Positions 1-7,508 of a stretch of 64,000 nt of DNA are shown in pieces. Both the position numbers and the translations under genes were made by a program. Under the pieces are notes generated by a model that was not told where the DNA came from, did no database searches, and saw nothing but the letters and a program-made list of their open reading frames with translations. Position 1 is the stretch's first letter, and each line of letters begins with the position of its first letter. The stretch is from assembly GCF_005239135.1 (NCBI RefSeq), contig NZ_QKNX01000003.1, positions 310,001 to 374,000 of the forward strand. The letters are read 5' to 3'. This DNA is from Natronomonas salsuginis (GTDB taxonomy: Archaea; Halobacteriota; Halobacteria; Halobacteriales; Haloarculaceae).

Positions 1-2
1 GG

Positions 3-200
3 CCGGGGCTGACGCAGTTCGGCGAGCGCTTCGAGGTCGTCGCGACCGGGGCGAACGGCTCCGCCGCAGCCGAGACGACCGCCGATCTCGATCCCGTCTC
101 ACACTCCCCGGCGAACGCGGACACCTACGGCGGCGCACCGATCGCACTCGGCGTCGCGGTGCTCCTTCTCGGCTCGCTTCTCGTCGGTCGGGAGCGGTAG
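3..200 (+). CDS. C-terminal fragment of a membrane-anchored exported protein
   Basis: The frame is open from the left window edge and stops with TAG at 198-200, giving 65 residues of a larger protein. The tail has a hydrophilic Ala/Thr/Asp stretch, then one hydrophobic segment (about residues 44-61, containing IALGVAVLLLGSLLV) and ends in the charged GRER. That is the layout of a cell-surface protein held by a C-terminal transmembrane anchor with a short cytoplasmic tail. The main domain lies outside the window, so no function can be given. It runs in the same direction as argG, but argG has its own promoter. Confidence 0.6.
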   Translation, partial: PGLTQFGERFEVVATGANGSAAAETTADLDPVSHSPANADTYGGAPIALGVAVLLLGSLLVGRER

Positions 201-259
201 TTCGTCGATCGCGGCACGGTCGTGCTATCGCGTCCCATTCGACCGGCGTTTCGCAAGCA

Positions 260-290
260 TTTAATACCGCTCTGTGGATACTCACGAGTA
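260..290 (+). promoter_or_regulatory. argG-cluster promoter with palindromic operator candidate
   Basis: A TATA-like TTTAATAC lies at 260-267. The archaeal start expected about 26 bases downstream falls at 286-293, at the ATG of the leader ORF (292). Between them sits the palindrome TACTCACGAGTA (279-290: 5-bp arms, 2-bp centre), where a repressor would block initiation. The overlapping GTGGATACT (274-282) is repeated inverted as AGTATCCAC at 380-388. The palindrome and repeat are seen; their role as operators is inferred. Confidence 0.5.
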
Positions 291-291
291 C

Positions 292-381
292 ATGACGCGA
301 CCCTACCGCACCGGCGCGATCGCTTCCAGCGGTAGGTCCACTCTTCTCTCGCGACCGCGGCGGGCCGGTAGGCCCGAATAG
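292..381 (+). CDS. arginine-rich short leader ORF upstream of argG
   Basis: A 29-codon ORF starts at an ATG about 29 bases below the TATA centre, so it would be the first codon of a leaderless transcript. Seven of 29 residues are Arg (positions 3, 6, 15, 21, 23, 24 and 27), and two of those codons are AGG, which is uncommon in haloarchaeal genes. It stops at 379-381, 74 bases before argG. An Arg-rich peptide ahead of an arginine-biosynthesis gene suggests an attenuation or translational-sensing leader. Out-of-frame reading of GC-rich DNA also yields much Arg, so this may be chance; translation is not proven. Confidence 0.4.
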   Translation: MTRPYRTGAIASSGRSTLLSRPRRAGRPE

Positions 382-439
382 TATCCACTCCCCCGTCGCG
401 CTCGCCCCGATTTCAACGATGACCGTCCGGCCGACGGTC
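303..439 (+). promoter_or_regulatory. series of hairpins in the argG leader
   Basis: Three inverted repeats lie in the leader. The first pairs CTACCGC (303-309) with GCGGTAG (329-335) inside the short ORF. The second is a GGGCC/GGCCC stem with a 4-base loop at about 362-375, near the ORF stop. The third pairs GACCGTC (421-427) with GACGGTC (433-439) around a 5-base loop, 16 bases before the argG ATG. None is followed by a T-run, so they do not look like ordinary terminators. Control of argG translation or a ribosome-dependent switch is an inference. Confidence 0.4.
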
Positions 440-455
440 CCCAACCAACCACACA

Positions 456-1655
456 ATGTCAGATACCGAACACGTCGCACTCGCCTTCTCCGGCGGGCTC
501 GACACGACCGTCTGCGTACCGCTGCTCGAAGAAGAATACGGCTACGACGAAGTGATCGGCGTCACGGTCGACGTCGGTCAGCCCGAAGCGGAGTTCGCCG
601 AGGCCGAGGAGACCGCCGAGGCGCTCGACCTCGACCACTACGTCGTCGACGCGAAAGCCGAGTTTGCCGAGCTGTGTTTCGACGCCGTTCGCGCGAACGC
701 CTCCTATCAGGGCTACCCGCTCGGGACCGCCCTCGCGCGCCCGGTGATCGCCACCGCGATCCTCGAGGTCGGGAAAGAACACGGCTGCACCGGCCTCGCA
801 CACGGTTCGACCGGGAAGGGCAACGACCAACTGCGCTTCGAGGCCGTCTGGCGCGACTCCGATCTGGAGGTCATCGCCCCCGTCCGCGAACTCGGGCTGA
901 CGCGAAAGTTCGAACAGGAGTACGCCGAGGAGCGCGACCTTCCGATCGAGGGCGGTGACGAGGGGAAATACAGCATCGACACGAACCTCTGGAGCCGCTC
1001 GATCGAGGGCTCGGAGCTCGAGGAGCCGAGCTACGTTCCGCCGGAGGACATCTACGAGTGGACCACCGCGCCGACCGCCGAGACGCTCGAGATCCAGGTC
1101 GGCTTCGAGGACGGCTACCCGGTCAGTCTCGACGGTGACGAGATGGAGCCGGTCGCGCTCATCGAGGAACTCAACGACCTCGCCGGCGGCTACGGCGTCG
1201 GTCGCTCCGACATCATGGAGGACCGGATGCTCGGACTGAAGGTCAGAGAGAACTACGAGCACCCGGCGGCGACGACCCTGCTCAACGCCCACGCCGCGCT
1301 CGAGGACCTCGTGTTGACGAAGGAGGAGCGCGCGTTCAAAAAGCGGGTCGACCACGAGTGGTCCGAGAAGGGGTATCAGGGCCTCGTCAACGCGCCGCTG
1401 GTCCGCGCGCTCGAGGGGTTCATCGCCGAGACGCAGACCCGCGTCACGGGCAGCGTGACGATCCGCTTCGAGGGCGGGCAGGCCCGCCCGGTCGGCCGAT
1501 CCTCGCCGTACGCGGTGTACTCCGCGGAGGCGGCCTCGTTCAACACCGAGGACATCACGGGGAGCATCGAGCAGAGCGACGCGACGGGGGTCGCGAAGTA
1601 CCACGGGTTCCAAGAGCGTCTGGCGAACCGCGTGATCGGTCAGCACAACGAGTGA
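456..1655 (+). CDS. argG: argininosuccinate synthase
   Basis: Joins citrulline and aspartate with ATP to give argininosuccinate, the penultimate step of arginine synthesis, in the cytoplasm. The 399-residue protein has the N-type ATP pyrophosphatase P-loop AFSGGLDTT at residues 10-18 and the family signature HGSTGKGNDQ at 116-125; its length is normal for ArgG. The chosen ATG at 456 follows ACACA and places the P-loop close to the N-terminus, as usual. argH begins 4 bases after the stop, so the two form an operon. The unusual leader at 260-455 is probably its regulatory region. Confidence 0.97.
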   Translation: MSDTEHVALAFSGGLDTTVCVPLLEEEYGYDEVIGVTVDVGQPEAEFAEAEETAEALDLDHYVVDAKAEFAELCFDAVRANASYQGYPLGTALARPVIATAILEVGKEHGCTGLAHGSTGKGNDQLRFEAVWRDSDLEVIAPVRELGLTRKFEQEYAEERDLPIEGGDEGKYSIDTNLWSRSIEGSELEEPSYVPPEDIYEWTTAPTAETLEIQVGFEDGYPVSLDGDEMEPVALIEELNDLAGGYGVGRSDIMEDRMLGLKVRENYEHPAATTLLNAHAALEDLVLTKEERAFKKRVDHEWSEKGYQGLVNAPLVRALEGFIAETQTRVTGSVTIRFEGGQARPVGRSSPYAVYSAEAASFNTEDITGSIEQSDATGVAKYHGFQERLANRVIGQHNE

Positions 1656-1659
1656 GTCC

Positions 1660-3162
1660 ATGAGTGACGAGGACGGCGATCCGATCGACGGTTCGGCCGG
1701 CGGCTCCGGCGACGTCGTCCGCCGCGAGCGCTTCAGCGGCGGCCCGGCCCGCGGGTTCCTCTCGAGCCTCGCGGCCGACGAGCGCATCTTCGCGGCCGAC
1801 GTCGCTGTCGACCGCGCGCACGTCGTGATGCTCGACGAGCAGGACGTCATCGACCGCGAGGACGCGAGCGCGATCCTCGGCGCGCTCGATGCCGTCGAAT
1901 CGGCGGGCCACGCCGACCTCCCCGACGGTGAGGACGTCCACGCGGCCATCGAGACGGCCGTCATCCGGCGGATCGGCGACCGCGGCGGCCGGATGCACAC
2001 CGCCCGATCCCGCAACGACGAGGTGGCGACGTGCATCCGGTATCGGCTCCGCGAGGATGTCCTCGACGCGGCCGAGGCGACGGTCGAGGCCCGCGACGTG
2101 CTCGCCGACGTCGCCGAGGACCACACCGGGACGGTGATGCCGGGCTTTACGCACCTCCAGCCGGCTCAGCCGACGACGGTCGCACACTACCTGTGCTCGT
2201 ACGAGTCCGCGCTCGCGCGCGACACCGAGCGACTGCTCGACGCCTACGGCCGGATCAACCGCTCGCCGCTCGGCGGAGCGGCCTTCGCGGGGACGCCGTT
2301 CGATATCGATCGCGAGCGGACCGCGGAACTGCTCGGCTTCGACGACCTCGTCCGCAACTCGATGGACGCCGCCTCGGCGCGGGACTTTCTCGTCGAGACG
2401 ACCGCCGCGGTCGCCGCGCTCGCGACGACGCTGTCGGGGCTCGCGGAGGACCTCGTCGTCTTCTCGAACCTCGGCTACGTCGAGTTGGACGACGCCTACG
2501 CGTCGACGTCGTCGATCATGCCCCAAAAGAAGAACCCCGACACGATGGAAATCGTTCGGGGGACGGCGGGCGAGGCGGCCGCCGGGCTGAACGCGCTGTT
2601 GTCGATCCTGAAGGGCCTGCCCCGTGCGTACAACCGCGACCTCCAGCGCGCCCACCCGCACGCCTTCGAGGCGGTCGACGCCGTCGCCGAGGCGACCGAG
2701 GTCGCGGCCGGCGCGGTCGCGACAGCCGCGTGGGACGAATCGACGCTCGAAGCCGCCGCCTCCGAGGGGTTCTCGACGGCGACCGGCGTCGCGGATCTGC
2801 TCGCGATGGAGGGGCTCCCGTTCCGCACCGCCCACGAACTGGTCGCGCTCGCGGCCGAGCGGATGGGTGGCGGCGCGGACGTCGACGCCGCGTACGCGGC
2901 CCTCGACGCCGCCGCGAAGGACGTGCTCGACGCGCCGCTCGACGCTCGCGTCGATCGGGACACCGTCGAGGTCGCGCTCGATCCGGTCCAGAGCGTCGCC
3001 TCACGGGATTCGGTCGGCGGGCCGGCACCCGCGACGGTCGAACGCGAACTGACCCGCGTCGCGGACGGGCTGGATGCCGACCGCACGATGCTTCGAGAGC
3101 GCCGCGAGGCGCTCGGACGCGCCGGATCCAGACTCGACGAGGAGGTGTCCCGCCGTGCGTAG
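1660..3162 (+). CDS. argH: argininosuccinate lyase
   Basis: Splits argininosuccinate into arginine and fumarate. The 500-residue protein shows the fumarase/aspartase superfamily conserved regions: RSRND at 116-120, THLQPAQPTT at 164-173 and the mobile-loop signature SSIMPQKKNPD at 284-294, which carries the catalytic Ser. The N-terminus is longer and more acidic than bacterial homologues, typical of halophiles. It lies 4 bases behind argG and is followed by a 172-base AT-rich gap with a new promoter, so argGH probably forms its own transcript. Confidence 0.97.
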   Translation: MSDEDGDPIDGSAGGSGDVVRRERFSGGPARGFLSSLAADERIFAADVAVDRAHVVMLDEQDVIDREDASAILGALDAVESAGHADLPDGEDVHAAIETAVIRRIGDRGGRMHTARSRNDEVATCIRYRLREDVLDAAEATVEARDVLADVAEDHTGTVMPGFTHLQPAQPTTVAHYLCSYESALARDTERLLDAYGRINRSPLGGAAFAGTPFDIDRERTAELLGFDDLVRNSMDAASARDFLVETTAAVAALATTLSGLAEDLVVFSNLGYVELDDAYASTSSIMPQKKNPDTMEIVRGTAGEAAAGLNALLSILKGLPRAYNRDLQRAHPHAFEAVDAVAEATEVAAGAVATAAWDESTLEAAASEGFSTATGVADLLAMEGLPFRTAHELVALAAERMGGGADVDAAYAALDAAAKDVLDAPLDARVDRDTVEVALDPVQSVASRDSVGGPAPATVERELTRVADGLDADRTMLRERREALGRAGSRLDEEVSRRA

Positions 3163-3334
3163 CCGACGACTGCGACGGGGCCCGGCTCCACGAGTAAATA
3201 AAATATAGCTGACATTGATGTGGAGTTAAACCCTTAATCGGGACACTTGCACCGTTAGGTGTCGGTATTAGTTATTATGTAGTTCTGATAAGTTCGAAGC
3301 TTTTAAGTAGGTGTGTGGAGGAGTATACGGTACA
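3163..3334 (+). promoter_or_regulatory. AT-rich promoter region of the argW operon
   Basis: This gap is strikingly AT-rich against its neighbours. A TATA-like CTTTTAAGT at 3300-3308 lies about 30 bases upstream of the argW ATG, giving a leaderless or very short-leader transcript. GGAGGAG at 3317-3323 resembles a ribosome binding site, but would fall at or before the expected start of transcription. The short inverted repeat GACAC...GTGTC within about 3241-3265 is a possible operator. No gene was seen here. Confidence 0.55.
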
Positions 3335-3517
3335 ATGGCAGACGATACGATCACCGCGGAAGACCCCATCACGGGCGACGAGATAGAGATCCCCGCCAAC
3401 GTCGAGGTCGGCGAGATAATCGACAGCCCCATCACGGGTGCCGAACTCGAGGTCGTCTCCGTCGACCCCGTCGTCCTCGAAGAGGCTCCCGAACTGGAAG
3501 AGGACTGGGGGGAGTAA
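3335..3517 (+). CDS. argW: amino-group carrier protein ArgW/LysW, cysteine-less form
   Basis: A 60-residue acidic carrier protein. In the LysW pathway the alpha-amino group of glutamate (or aminoadipate) is joined to the C-terminal Glu of the carrier, protecting it while the side chain is converted. The diagnostic C-terminus EDWGE (56-60) and the core EVGEIIDSPITGAELEVVS match the family. Known LysW proteins carry a small zinc ribbon made of two Cys pairs; here those positions read DPITG (10-14) and SPITG (31-35) and the protein has no cysteine at all. The fold must be held without zinc. The nine arginine genes around it indicate arginine rather than lysine synthesis. Confidence 0.93.
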   Translation: MADDTITAEDPITGDEIEIPANVEVGEIIDSPITGAELEVVSVDPVVLEEAPELEEDWGE

Positions 3518-3521
3518 GGCG

Positions 3522-3590
3522 ATGAACGTCGGCGCGGATCGCCGTTCGAACGCCGCATCTCAGGTCGCGTTGGGGGTCGACGCCACGTGA
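3522..3590 (+). CDS. short ORF 1 between argW and argX
   Basis: A 22-codon ATG ORF begins 4 bases after the argW stop. Its first four codons (MNVG) match the first four of ArgX, because both lie in a 12-bp direct repeat. It stops at 3588-3590, overlapping the GTG of the next short ORF as GTGA. It is probably the remains of the former argX start, separated from the gene by a 124-bp duplication/insertion. It may now act only as a translational relay; no peptide function is proposed. Confidence 0.35.
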   Translation: MNVGADRRSNAASQVALGVDAT

Positions 3591-3649
3591 ACGCCGAGCC
3601 GACGACATCGTCTCAAGCTCACGAGCGATCACGGGGTGATCGCTCGTGA
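3587..3649 (+). CDS. short ORF 2, overlapping the argX start
   Basis: A 20-codon GTG ORF whose start overlaps the stop of short ORF 1 (GTGA at 3587-3590) and whose TGA (3647-3649) overlaps the GTG of argX (GTGA at 3646-3649). The same junction type couples real genes in this operon. Ribosomes finishing this ORF would open the hairpin at 3619-3649 and reach the argX start. The ORF itself is too short to judge as a protein. Confidence 0.35.
   Translation: MNAEPTTSSQAHERSRGDRS
3619..3649 (+). promoter_or_regulatory. 14-bp hairpin sequestering the argX ribosome binding site and start
   Basis: TCACGAGCGATCAC (3619-3632) is perfectly complementary to 3636-3649, with a GGG loop. The 3' arm contains GGTGATC, a strong match to the complement of the archaeal 16S 3' end, and the GTG start of argX at 3646-3648. 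Folded RNA would hide both. With the overlapping short ORFs, this looks like a translational switch or coupling device. It could alternatively be one arm of an inserted palindromic element. Confidence 0.55.
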
Positions 3650-4509
3650 ACGTCGGCGTCATCTACTCACGGATCCGCCGCGACGAGAAGCTCCTGTTGA
3701 GCGAGCTTCGCGACCGCGGCCACGAGGTGACGAAGATCGACGTCCGCAAGGAGCGCTTCAGCGTCCACGAGCCGCCCGAGGCCTTCGACGACGTCGACAT
3801 CGTCGTCGATCGCTGTCTCGCGACCAGCCGCTCGCGGTACGTCACCCGGTTCGTCGAGGCCTACGACATCCCCGTCGTGAACGATCCGGAGACCGCGGCG
3901 ATCTGCGCCGACAAAGCCAGGAACAGCCTCGCGCTCGCCGAGGCGGGCGTACCGACGCCCAGAACCGAGGTCACGTTCACCAAAGAGTCTGCGATGGAGT
4001 CCATCGAGACGTTCGGCTACCCCTGCGTGCTGAAACCCGTCATCGGGTCGTGGGGGCGGCTGATGGCGAAGATCGACTCCCGGGATGCCGCCGAGGCGAT
4101 CCTCGAACACAAGGAGACCCTCGGCCACTACGAGCACAAGGTGTTCTACATCCAGGAGTTCGTCGAGAAGCCGGGCCGCGACATCCGCGTGCTCGCCACC
4201 GACGGCGAGCCGATTGCGGCGATGGCCCGATCCTCCGATCACTGGCTGACGAACGCCGCGCGGGGGGCCCAAACCGAGTCAATCGAGATCACCGACGAGA
4301 TGGCCGATTTCGTCGAGCGCGCCTCCGACGCCGTCGGTAGCGGCTTACTCGGCGTCGACCTCATGGAGACCGGTGACTCCTACACCGTCCACGAGGTCAA
4401 CCACACCGTCGAGTTCAAAGCGCTCAACGAGGTCTCGGAGGTCGACGTGCCCGCCATCGTCGTCGACTGGCTCGAATCGCGAGCCCAGCTCGCCGAGGTG
4501 ACCGCATGA
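3646..4509 (+). CDS. argX: glutamate--ArgW ligase (LysX/RimK family)
   Basis: ATP-grasp ligase of 287 residues that joins the alpha-amino group of glutamate to the C-terminal Glu of ArgW. The N-terminus VGVIYSRIRRDEK and the C-terminal VNHTVEFKALNEVSEVDVP (around 253-271) are hallmarks of LysX/ArgX; the ATP-grasp core lies between (CVLKP near 126, IQEFVEKPGRDIR near 168). The GTG start is supported by homology and by the GGGGTGAT motif 5 bases upstream. It overlaps argC by ATGA. Substrate (glutamate, perhaps also aminoadipate) is inferred from the arginine neighbours. Confidence 0.94.
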   Translation: MNVGVIYSRIRRDEKLLLSELRDRGHEVTKIDVRKERFSVHEPPEAFDDVDIVVDRCLATSRSRYVTRFVEAYDIPVVNDPETAAICADKARNSLALAEAGVPTPRTEVTFTKESAMESIETFGYPCVLKPVIGSWGRLMAKIDSRDAAEAILEHKETLGHYEHKVFYIQEFVEKPGRDIRVLATDGEPIAAMARSSDHWLTNAARGAQTESIEITDEMADFVERASDAVGSGLLGVDLMETGDSYTVHEVNHTVEFKALNEVSEVDVPAIVVDWLESRAQLAEVTA

Positions 4510-5549
4510 CCGAGTCTCTGACCGCGAGCGTCGTCGGCGCGAGCGGTTTCACCGGCGGCGAACTGTTGCGACTGCTGTACGGGCACCCGGACTTCGAGAT
4601 CGCGCAGGCGACGAGCCGGAGCTACGGGAACAAGACGGTCGGCTCGGTCCACCCGAATCTGCGCGGAATGGACCTCCGCTTTTCGGACCCCGAGGAGCTC
4701 GAGTCGGTCGATGTGCTCTTCGCGTGCACGCCCCACGGCGTCTCGATGGAACACATCGATTCGTTCCGAGACGCCGCTGACACGGTTGTCGATCTGAGCG
4801 CGGACTTCCGTCTCGACACCGAGTCGGAGTACGACGAGTGGTACGACGGCCACGAGCGTCCCGAACTGCTCGCCGAGTCGGAGTACGCGCTGCCGGAACT
4901 CAACCGCGAGAACCTCCTCGACGCGGACCTGATCGCCTCCGGTGGCTGTAACGCCACGGCGGCGATCCTCGGACTGAAACCGCTGTTCGACGCCGATGTC
5001 CTGTCGGGCGGCGAGCGAATCGTCGTCGACGTGAAGGTCGGCTCCTCGGAGGGCGGTGCGGGCGGCGGCGAGGCCTCCTCACACCCCGAGCGCTCAGGCG
5101 TCGTCAGGCCGTACGCGCCGACGGGTCACCGCCACGAGGCCGAGATCGAGGCGTTCCTCGGCACGCAGGTGTCGTTCAGCGCCCACGCGGTCGACATGAC
5201 CCGCGGCGCCGCCGCGACCTGTCACGTCTACCCCGACGACCCGGTTTCGACGGCCGACCTCTGGAAGGCGTATCGCGGCAGCTACGCCGACGAGCCGTTC
5301 GTCCGCATCGTCGCGGGCGGCTCCGGGGTCTACCGCTACCCCGAGCCGAAGGCGGTCGCCGGCTCGAACTTTGCCGAGGTCGGCTTCGAACTCGACCCGC
5401 GCAACGGCCGGATCGTCGTCTTCTCGGCGATCGACAACATGATGAAGGGCTCCGCCGGGCAGGCCGTCCACGCGGCGAACGTCGCGCTGGGCCTCGAGGA
5501 GACCGCCGGGCTGGAGTTCACCGGGATGCATCCGGTGGGAGCGCCATGA
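4506..5549 (+). CDS. argC: [ArgW]-glutamyl-phosphate reductase (ArgC/LysY)
   Basis: NADPH-dependent reductase turning the carrier-bound gamma-phosphate into the semialdehyde. The 347-residue protein has the Rossmann motif GASGFTGGE at 11-19 and the thioester cysteine in SGGCNATA (Cys148). It overlaps argX upstream and argB downstream, both by ATGA, so the genes are translationally coupled. The length agrees with the ArgC/LysY family. Because the carrier protein is encoded in the same operon, the substrate is the ArgW conjugate, not N-acetylglutamyl phosphate. Confidence 0.95.
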   Translation: MTESLTASVVGASGFTGGELLRLLYGHPDFEIAQATSRSYGNKTVGSVHPNLRGMDLRFSDPEELESVDVLFACTPHGVSMEHIDSFRDAADTVVDLSADFRLDTESEYDEWYDGHERPELLAESEYALPELNRENLLDADLIASGGCNATAAILGLKPLFDADVLSGGERIVVDVKVGSSEGGAGGGEASSHPERSGVVRPYAPTGHRHEAEIEAFLGTQVSFSAHAVDMTRGAAATCHVYPDDPVSTADLWKAYRGSYADEPFVRIVAGGSGVYRYPEPKAVAGSNFAEVGFELDPRNGRIVVFSAIDNMMKGSAGQAVHAANVALGLEETAGLEFTGMHPVGAP

Positions 5550-6367
5550 CGGTCGTCGTCAAGATCGGCGGCGCGCGCGCTGTCGAACCGAAGGGCGCGC
5601 TGGCAGATGTCGCCGCGCTGGTCGCGGAGGGCACCGATGTCGTCGTCGTCCACGGCGGTTCGACGGCCGTCGACGACGCCCTCGAACGCATGGGCATCGA
5701 GCCCGAGTACGTCGAGACGCCCTCGGGCGTGGTCGGGCGGTTCACCGACGTCGAGACGATGGACGTGTTCAAGATGGCGATGGCCGGCCGGGTCAACACC
5801 GATCTCGTCACCGGCCTGCAGAACGAGGGCTGCGACGCCGTCGGGCTCTCGGGCGTCGACGGCGGACTGCTCACCGGGCCGCGCAAGTCCGCGGTCCGCG
5901 TCCTCGAAGACGGCAAGAAGAAGATCCGTCGCGGCGACCACTCCGGTTCGATTCAGTCGGTCAACGGCGACCTGCTGGAGACGCTGTTGGACGGCGGCTA
6001 CACGCCGGTCGCCTCGCCACCGATGTTGGCGGATGACGGCGTCGCCGTGAACACGGACGCGGACCGCGCCTCCGCGGCGGTCGCCGCCGAGCTCGACGCG
6101 ACGCTCGTCTCACTGACCGACGTGGCGGGCGTCTACCGCGACCCCGACGACCCGTCGACGGTCATCAACGACGTCGACACCCCGGACGCGTACGAGGAAC
6201 TGAAATCGGCCGCCGAGGGGTTCATGGGCCGGAAGGTGATGGCGGCGACGGAGGCGCTCGAGGGCGGCGCAGCGCGCGTCGTCATCGCGGACGCGAACGC
6301 CGAATCGCCGATCCGTTCGGCCCTCGACGGCGGCGGCACACACATAACTTCCGGCGCGATCGAATGA
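5546..6367 (+). CDS. argB: [ArgW]-glutamate kinase (ArgB/LysZ)
   Basis: Amino-acid kinase family protein of 273 residues that phosphorylates the side-chain carboxylate of carrier-bound glutamate. It has the N-terminal KIGGA motif (6-10), the HGG motif (36-38) and the C-terminal NTDAD and DVAGVY segments that bind ATP. It begins inside the argC stop (ATGA). The closest family is LysZ rather than the acetylglutamate kinase used with N-acetyl intermediates. Confidence 0.95.
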   Translation: MTVVVKIGGARAVEPKGALADVAALVAEGTDVVVVHGGSTAVDDALERMGIEPEYVETPSGVVGRFTDVETMDVFKMAMAGRVNTDLVTGLQNEGCDAVGLSGVDGGLLTGPRKSAVRVLEDGKKKIRRGDHSGSIQSVNGDLLETLLDGGYTPVASPPMLADDGVAVNTDADRASAAVAAELDATLVSLTDVAGVYRDPDDPSTVINDVDTPDAYEELKSAAEGFMGRKVMAATEALEGGAARVVIADANAESPIRSALDGGGTHITSGAIE

Positions 6368-6380
6368 CACCACACCAATC

Positions 6381-7508
6381 ATGAGCGGCTTCGTCTTCTC
6401 CGAGAAACCGATCGGCATCGAGCGTGGCGAGGGAGTGTATCTCTACGACACGAAGAGCAACGAGTACCTCGACTTCGGCGCGAGCTACGCCTGCACGCCG
6501 GTCGGCCACTGTCACCCGGACGTGGTCGACGCGGCGACCAGTCAACTCGAACGGCTGTTCTACGTACAGGCCTCCTACCCACACGCCGCGCGGACCGCAC
6601 TCTACGAGCAGTTGGCCGACGTGGCACCGCGCGACGTCGACAACGTCTGGCTCTGTAACTCCGGCACCGAGGCGAACGAGGCGGCGCTGAAGTTCGCCCG
6701 CCACGCGACCGGCCGGTCGAAGATCGTCGCCACGACACGCGCCTTCCACGGGCGGACGATGGGGGCGCTCGCGGCGACGTGGAAAGACGAGTACAAGGAG
6801 GGGTTCGGCCCGCTCGCCGGCGGTGTCGAGTTCGTCGAGTACGGCGACAGCGAGGCGATGGCGGAGGCGATCGACGACGATACCGCCGCGGTCATCATCG
6901 AACCCCTGCAGGGTGAGGGCGGGATCAACCCTGTCCCGAAGGAGTACCTCCAGTCAGTCCGCGTCCAGACGGCGACCTCGGGGGCCGCGTTGATCCTCGA
7001 CGAGATCCAGACCGGCCTCGGCCGCACCGGCGAGCTGTGGGCCGCCGACAAGTACGACGTCGTCCCCGACGTGTTGACGACAGCGAAGGGCCTCGCGAGC
7101 GGCCTCCCGATGGGCGCGACGCTGTGTCGCGACTGGATCGCGGAGGACTCGGGCAACCACGGCTCGACGTTCAGCGGCGGGCCGGTCGTCTCGGCGGCCG
7201 CCGGGGCGACCCTCGACGTGATCGAATCGGAGTCGTTGCCGGCCCACGCCGCCGAGATGGGCGCGTACATCCGCGACGGTATCGACACGCGCATGGGCGA
7301 CGATATCCGAGAGGTTCGCGGCCACGGCCTCATGATCGGCATCGAGGTCAAGCGCGGCTCGAACCGGCTGCTGCGCGACCTCGCGTTGAACCACGGCGTG
7401 TTGGCGCTGCCGGCCGGCCGGACCGTCCTCCGACTGCTGCCGCCGCTGACGGTCGAGAAGAAACACGCCGACGCGCTCCTCGACGCGCTGGAGGCGGTGC
7501 TGGCGTGA
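6381..7508 (+). CDS. argD: [ArgW]-ornithine aminotransferase (ArgD/LysJ)
   Basis: PLP-dependent class III aminotransferase of 375 residues that aminates the carrier-bound semialdehyde, using glutamate as donor. Visible landmarks are NSGTEANEAA (93-102) for phosphate binding, the LDEIQTG segment with Asp207, and the Schiff-base lysine in TTAKGLASG (Lys236). It starts 13 bases after argB and overlaps argE by GTGA. It is somewhat shorter than many bacterial ArgD proteins at the N-terminus, usual for the archaeal type. Confidence 0.95.
   Translation: MSGFVFSEKPIGIERGEGVYLYDTKSNEYLDFGASYACTPVGHCHPDVVDAATSQLERLFYVQASYPHAARTALYEQLADVAPRDVDNVWLCNSGTEANEAALKFARHATGRSKIVATTRAFHGRTMGALAATWKDEYKEGFGPLAGGVEFVEYGDSEAMAEAIDDDTAAVIIEPLQGEGGINPVPKEYLQSVRVQTATSGAALILDEIQTGLGRTGELWAADKYDVVPDVLTTAKGLASGLPMGATLCRDWIAEDSGNHGSTFSGGPVVSAAAGATLDVIESESLPAHAAEMGAYIRDGIDTRMGDDIREVRGHGLMIGIEVKRGSNRLLRDLALNHGVLALPAGRTVLRLLPPLTVEKKHADALLDALEAVLA

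Larger units (their letters stand above)
3523..3658 (+). repeat. 12-bp direct repeat bracketing a 112-bp segment
   Basis: TGAACGTCGGCG occurs at 3523-3534 and again at 3647-3658, 124 bases apart, both times forming the start of an MNVG-coding sequence. The 112 bases between (3535-3646) look like an insertion flanked by a target-site duplication, or a tandem duplication that later diverged. Removing one copy plus the segment would put an ATG-started argX 4 bases behind argW, the tight spacing seen elsewhere in this operon. The repeat is seen; the insertion history is inferred. Confidence 0.55.

Noticed and set aside
274-388. GTGGATACT/AGTATCCAC inverted repeat considered as acceptor stem of an intron-containing tRNA
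   Set aside because: No TTCRA T-loop, no D arm, and the left arm lies upstream of the expected transcription start.
459-2126. Long antisense open frame (555 codons) opposite argG/argH, and similar long antisense frames at 6602-9472, 10073-12187 and 32813-35167
   Set aside because: Haloarchaeal genes with G/C-rich third codon positions create long antisense frames. Each lies opposite a well-supported gene and translates to Arg/Asp-rich sequence without motifs.
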